From: Brevipalpus yothersi
Taxonomy: Eukaryota; Arthropoda; Arachnida; Trombidiformes; Tenuipalpidae
Reading direction: 5' to 3'
DNA: 64,000 nt
Assembly (NCBI GenBank): GCA_003956705.1
Contig: QZCP01000192.1
Span: forward strand, 24,766 to 88,765
Part shown: piece by piece, positions 58,719 through 64,000 of the stretch
How positions within the stretch are numbered: position 1 is the first letter of the stretch
How the letters are laid out: every line of letters starts with the position of its first letter
Notes under the pieces: model-generated
Seen by the model: the letters and a program-made list of their open reading frames with translations, nothing else
What the model was told of the DNA's origin: nothing
Database searches by the model: none
Translations under genes and position numbers: made by a program

Positions 58719-61691
58719 CTGAATGGTGGTCGAAACAAAAAAGAAAATAAGCAAAAATCAATGGATGAGCTGAAGAATGATTTGGAAGTTTGGAAGACAA
58801 AAGTGATAAACATTGCTACTATTTTCAACTTCCTCATGATACTGATACACATGAGAAGGATGACGTCGAAATGGTTTTCCCTTGTGAATGTACACTGTAT
58901 ACTAGTGTATGGATGTATTCTGTATACTTTTCTCTCTCTCTCTCTCTCCATGGTGAAAACCGAATCACTCAAATGATGCTGAATCGCCACCGAAATCTTC
59001 TTTCTCTCTTCATCCATTTGATTCGCTTAGGCGTTCAGTTTTCAATTTACCAGGATAAATTAGATGTGATTCATGTTGATTATTTTGCAAATAAACTTTT
59101 ATTTCCTTTTCGTCGTTTCAAAAAAAACGCATTGAACGTCAATCTTTTCCAATTTGCTTTCTGATTCTTGCGTCTCAACTTGTTTCCTGGAGAAAGTGAG
59201 AGAAAGAGAGAGAGAAAGAGAGAAAGAGAATCGAAAGAATAAGATTTCCTGTTGGCCGTTTCCATTCCACTTGGGACGTAGACACAGTTTCAGAGAGAAA
59301 ATGTTGAAACATTATGCACAACCACTGAACTACCACAACTAATACTACAGCACTACAGTACTACAGTACTTTGCTCTATCAGCTTCTCTAGCTATACACA
59401 TATATTCTGTCCAATCAGAATGGATTATGGTGCCAAAATTGCCAAAAAGATGTGGTTCCATATAGATACCAACTGCTGATGGAAGCTTGTTGCTGCTACA
59501 AATTCAACTGAAACGACCAACATTTCCCGCTTCATGCGGTAAGATATTGGTAACTGTTAAAATTAGAGGAAATAGCTTGAAATATTGTTCATTCATTGAA
59601 TCATTTTCCATTCTGATTCGAATTCTATTCATTTCTGTAGTCAATCACAAGACAATAGGTGATACTGGAAGAGCATAGCATCCTTTTGTCCATAATTATT
59701 CAATTAATCTTCAATTTTCGATATTCATACAACATTAATTGTTTAGCTATACATTGACCGAATTGTCAGAGAGTCAAAAATTTTCTCAGCTTTCAATTTG
59801 GATCGATACATTCCTTTTGAATACCATTTAAACCTATTCGATCGATAAAATGGCTGGGTATTTATTCTGAGTTCCTAATGAATCTGGATAAAATTTGTGA
59901 GTGTTTCAATTTTTTTTCTTTTCAGGACATCTTCTTTTGCTATTAGTCGATTGATCGAGAAAAGCTATTTTGATCATCATTATACAGAGCCTGATCGATA
60001 TGAAATTTACCTTCACTTTGGCTTGGAGGCAAGACCTTTTTCAGTATTATCAAAGATTTACGTAAGAATACTTCAGAGGCATAACCAATTACCTGAATGA
60101 TTCATGGAGCCTGAATTTCAAATGTATCACTATTTTCAAGGTCAAGGAAAAAGTGTCTCCCAATCGATCTTGTCATAACAAAGTTTGTATAATAATGTGC
60201 ATCAAAATGCAAAAAAATTTCTATTCCTATGCATAAGAATGAGAATTTTGAACGTGCATGGAAAGATTTTGTCAGATTGGAAGCGCTTCTTTTGATACTT
60301 ATTCTGAAGCTTTCGTAAAAGGAAAGAGACAGTAGAATAGATTTGATAGTCTATCAAGTATTCAAGGTATTCAAGGTATACGATGGATAGCCATTTTTAT
60401 CTAACAAAGCTCATATACCCATGAGATTATGTTTATCGAAGCAAAATTGTATCAAAATCCCAGACATCTCCCTGGTACTACTTGGGAGGTAAGTGCAAGA
60501 CTATACAATTGCATAACTCAATGGCAGACCATTCGCAAGGAAATTATTCAAAAAGAAAAAGTTCAGTAGGTGTGAGGATGAGCTTAAGGTACACCAAACG
60601 GGACTCTCTCTTATTGGGAATGCTGTGTTGTTGTTGAAACTAATAAACGTTTCGAATGTTGAAATGTTCGAAAAGTAACGGGAAAAATTTTCTCTCTTTC
60701 AAAGTTAAAAGGTAGGCGAAATGGGAAGATTGTATTATCTACACTCTACTCTCTAATCGAAAATCATTGAGCGGCATTTTTAAGTGTGTCCTTTTCTCGT
60801 CCGAGACGATAATGATGATACATGAGATTGGATGGGGATGTGTTTAAGGTAGATAGATGAAGAGAGAGAGAAAGAGAGAAAGAAAAATTTAGGTGAAAGC
60901 AAGAGTAGCAAAATTTAGTAGGAAAAGTTTTGGCAAAATGTTCACGGTGATTTGATCGTGCGAATGTGAAACAGTAACACCGAAAAAAGCAGATCAATTT
61001 CACTTGCCGCTTCATGAATGTCCACATAAGAGAAAAGAGAGAGAAAGGGAAAAGAGCATGAAGAAGAAGAGGAAAGGGAATAAGAGAGGCAAAAGTTCCA
61101 AAAAGCTAGCATGATAATGGTGATGATCTTTTGAGAGAGAGTGTGTGTGTATATCGTCTTCTTGTTTTTTCTTTTCGGGACACTATTTAACGACATTCCA
61201 AGTCCGCCTGATATCAGCCAAGCGACATATTCAAGTTCACTTGTCTATCTCTCTCTTCACTCCTTGTTATGTATGATGCTGTTGTTGTTGTTATTTAGAT
61301 TCTTGTTCACCATTCTTGGGCTTCTATTTGAATGATCACTTTGATAGCTGATACTTGCTGGCGTGTGTTGGTTTCGAGTGTAAAAGATGGAAGAGAGAAA
61401 GAGAAAGAAAGAGAGAGAAAGAAGCTCAAAAAACTGAAGCTCATCATAGCGTCAAAAGGAGGTTACTGTGTGAAATGGAATGTTTTAAAAGTAAAAACGA
61501 AGAGTTGATGATAGAGGCAACAGTATGGAAGAAGAGAAGAAACAGGTAGACCAGATAGGAGAAGATGCTGGGGGGGGGGTAGAAGAAGAGGAGGAGGAGG
61601 AGGATGAGAATCTTTATCTTCATCATGTGCCGGTATGCCCAATTGACTCTCCTCAAGTGAAACGGATGTCTGAGAAAAGGATCGGAGGTAG

Positions 61692-61694
<3 letters not shown>

Positions 61695-61741
<47 letters not shown>
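61695..61741. repeat. (GA)n microsatellite
   Basis: A pure GA run of about 47 bp. Confidence 0.97.
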
Positions 61742-61744
<3 letters not shown>

Positions 61745-62220
61745 AGCGAAAAGTGAGGTGTATGTTGATGGATCCGTGAAAGAGGTTTGCTTGCCTACCT
61801 CCACTTTGGTGGATGAAAAACGAACAAGAACGAAGTAGGCGATTCATAGAAGCGAATCAAATCATTGAGAGAGAGAGAAGATTGTCATCCTGTAGTGTGT
61901 ATGGTTGAAAAATCAGTGAGTTGAAAGATTTTGGATAGAGAGAGAGAGAGATGATTCATGAGAAGTGGCCTAATTTCGTTATCAGAGAGTGAGAGAGAGA
62001 TGGACCGTTGCGGTAGTGAATCAAGTGGAAGATGGAGGAAGAAAAATTTAAGAAAAGCGTGGAGTGTGTGTAAGATAATAGAGAAAGAGAGAGAGAGAGA
62101 TGATAGAAAAAGGGAGAGGAACCATATTCAAGAACAATATGCACACAAGAATTTTTTTTTCTCTCTCTCTCATTCTATTGCATACTATAACAATTTGTCC
62201 ATACATCGATTTTGATCACA

Positions 62221-62276
62221 GAATGAATGAATGAATGAATGAATGAATGAGCGAGCGAGCGAACGAACGAACGAAT
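62221..62276. repeat. Compound tetranucleotide repeat
   Basis: Seven GAAT units, then three GAGC units, then GAAC units, in the same register. The blocks differ by single-base changes of one 4-base unit that have spread locally. Confidence 0.95.
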
Positions 62277-62341
62277 TTACGTACGAAGATGAGTCCACGG
62301 ACTTGAGAATAGCAAAAAAAGGTAATGTCAAGTTTGCATTA

Positions 62342-62366
62342 GCAATTGCAATTGCAATTGCGATTG
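62342..62366. repeat. (GCAATT)n hexanucleotide repeat
   Basis: Three perfect GCAATT units followed by a GCGATT variant. Confidence 0.9.
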
Positions 62367-63057
62367 TGTTTCATTTCTTCTACTGTCCGTGTATATGTTG
62401 ATGATGATTGGGTTGCTTAGAATATATGTATGCTTTGAAAAATCAGAATTTATATAAACAATGATGATATGAATACGCTGCCAGTAAGGGAATCATCAAG
62501 GAAGGTCAAGAAAGCGAATGGCGGAGGAAAATGAATACATTCCTTGGGTCAAGGTAAATGGTGAAAAGATGGACAAAATACGCCTGACAGGGTGTGAGAA
62601 TCACCCAATTTCATTTATGCATATATATATATTGCACACTCATACATTTCACATTTAGTTGATAGTGTATGTATATCATTGGCCATTTAGTGAGGATCCC
62701 TGGACACTTGTAATCACAATTTTCTATTCGGAAAAAAAAATCTTTTGCAAACTATATGACAATAATTACGCAATCATGGAGAATAATTCAATGTTACTGA
62801 GGCGCGTTCAACGATGAATGAATCGTCTCTCAATCGTCAACAAAGTGGACATTGATTGGACGATGAGAATGATAAATTTTTTCCCAACAAACCTTCAAAT
62901 TTTTCCTCCATTCCATGTATCGATCTTATTGAATTTGTCGTAATGATTTTGAATTCCTATCAATCAAACTGAGAAGAGTGGCACAACTTTTCATTCACCA
63001 AATTTACTCGGAAATTATGGTAAAAAAATTCTGTGAATTCCTGCTATAAACGAAAAA

Positions 63058-63095
63058 CATCTACGGAAGTTCATTTGTATGAACTTCCGTAGATG
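63058..63095. repeat. Perfect 17-bp hairpin
   Basis: The arm CATCTACGGAAGTTCAT (63058-63074) and its exact reverse complement (63079-63095) are separated by the loop TTGT. No neighbouring gene end is known, so a terminator role is unlikely. It may be a transposon footprint or a small structured RNA. Confidence 0.9.
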
Positions 63096-63779
63096 AATTC
63101 CGATCAGAGAATGAATTGTAGTTAATTTGGGTGAAACGATTAGGGCATAATATTTCGAGAGAGAAAGATTCAATCCAACTGTCCAATGATGAATGTGATG
63201 GCATACAAATTCCTTGAGGAAAGAGGAGGCAATATTTTGTCCAAACTATTTTGCAAGGCAAATCAGGATCCGGACTGGGTGAACCCGATGAATTAGCCCC
63301 AAAAGAACTAGTATTCCGAATAGTGGCCAGCAAGTTTTGCAAACATACTCTTTTGCTACCTGGCTTTGCAATTCCAGTCCGGTGGATCATCGGAATGGAC
63401 CGGTGATGCTTATCATGTTGAGCGGTGATCAGCTTCATCATCAAATCAGACTGGTAGCATGGAGCCAGATTGGATGGAAAAAGAATTCAAGTTGCAGAAG
63501 GGGGGTGGTGGATGTGAGGGGTGGAGAGCATCAAATATTTTTCAATGGACCAGGGTGGACAAGGATGTATAAGTGTTTTATGTAATCCGGCGGGCGAGTG
63601 AAGAATCATCATTACATGAAGAATAAAAAAAAATTGTATAAGAGAGAGAGAGAGAGAGAAAGATTTTTGAGGATGATTCCCAATGAGTAAAGTGAGTGAG
63701 CGTATCAAGTGTATAGATGATGGCCGTGATTCATTACGATTTCGGAAAGGATTTTCTTTATTTTTTTCCCGCTTCTCTT

Positions 63780-63825
<46 letters not shown>

Positions 63826-63967
63826 ACTTATCGTTCAGCACACAAGTGGCCTACTGATCTTCATCGGCTGTGAGCGAAAAAAAGGTGGATAAAATGATCT
63901 CATTTTGGTGCACTACATTTCGGCATGCTTCTTTCTTTCTCTCTCTCTCTCTTTAACTTCTTCTTCT

Positions 63968-63971
<4 letters not shown>

Positions 63972-64000
<29 letters not shown>
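63972..64000. repeat. (CT)n microsatellite at window end
   Basis: A CT run that continues past the window edge. Another lies at about 63784-63816. Confidence 0.95.

Larger units (their letters stand above)
55871..64000. other. Gene-poor right flank
   Basis: About 8 kb of AT-rich DNA with long GA/CT tracts returning immediately after the island. Open frames here are low-complexity or unsupported. The minus frame 63061-63444 is non-repetitive and open, but no start, splice context or domain is convincing. Confidence 0.45.

Noticed and set aside
59897..60100. Open frame preceded by TTTTCTTTTCAG
   Set aside because: A good acceptor-like site, but the following 67 codons match nothing I know and no donor/partner exon was found.
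63061..63444. 127-codon minus-strand open frame containing the perfect hairpin
   Set aside because: Non-repetitive but without domain, conserved start or splice context; the hairpin inside argues against ordinary coding.

Overview
The window is AT-rich nuclear DNA from a metazoan, most likely an arthropod and possibly a mite (weak inference). Supporting points are short introns of 56-199 bp with GT-AG sites, a mitochondrial ribosomal protein S9 gene in two copies, a cyclin B3-like gene, an EamA/SLC35G-type transporter, divergent ionotropic-receptor-like proteins, and very frequent (GA)n/(CT)n microsatellites. No bacterial operons, tRNAs, rRNAs or CRISPR arrays were seen.

Layout. 1-8.2 kb: two complete three-exon mRpS9 genes on the minus strand (231-1585 and 6517-7865), each in a duplicated block, with an ionotropic-receptor-like gene (2767-3996) between them. 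8.2-10.1 kb: a cyclin B3-like gene with a duplicated, interrupted cyclin-box exon and a frameshift, probably a pseudogene. 10.1-17 kb: no gene recognised; microsatellites and one dispersed repeat. 17.1-18.4 kb: a two-exon EamA/SLC35G-like transporter. 19.2-19.7 kb (minus): a three-exon gene for a 95-aa secreted protein. 22.8-27.4 kb: a second copy of the ~4 kb block holding the receptor-like gene (23762-25006). 27.4-45.4 kb and 56-64 kb: long gene-poor stretches rich in simple repeats.

The most unusual part is a compact island at about 45.4-55.9 kb. It lacks the host's long GA/CT microsatellites and is almost wall-to-wall ORFs. Its core is an intact 1129-aa protein with an N-terminal EEP (APE-like) endonuclease, a reverse transcriptase (motifs DFSNAF, QGSNCGP, FADD) and a C-terminal CxC..H..C finger, which is the layout of a LINE ORF2. 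Around it lie five small proteins that share one architecture ending in a C-x2-C-x11/12-H-x5-C finger, and two larger proteins with paired C-terminal C2H2 fingers. There are also a small hydrophobic ORF at the 5' side, an antisense spliced Arg-rich protein with a CxxC, and an antisense single-TM ORF that overlaps the last finger gene. Seven of the plus-strand ORFs from 46.1 to 53.3 kb are spaced 2-179 nt apart or overlap, as in a polycistronic unit. I know of no described non-LTR retrotransposon with this gene content. It may be a multi-gene retroelement, a LINE inserted in or captured by a virus-like element, or a domesticated locus.

Gene order and homology come from reading the sequence and the conceptual translations. 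No database search was run. Exon boundaries rest on splice-site reading and on phase agreement.
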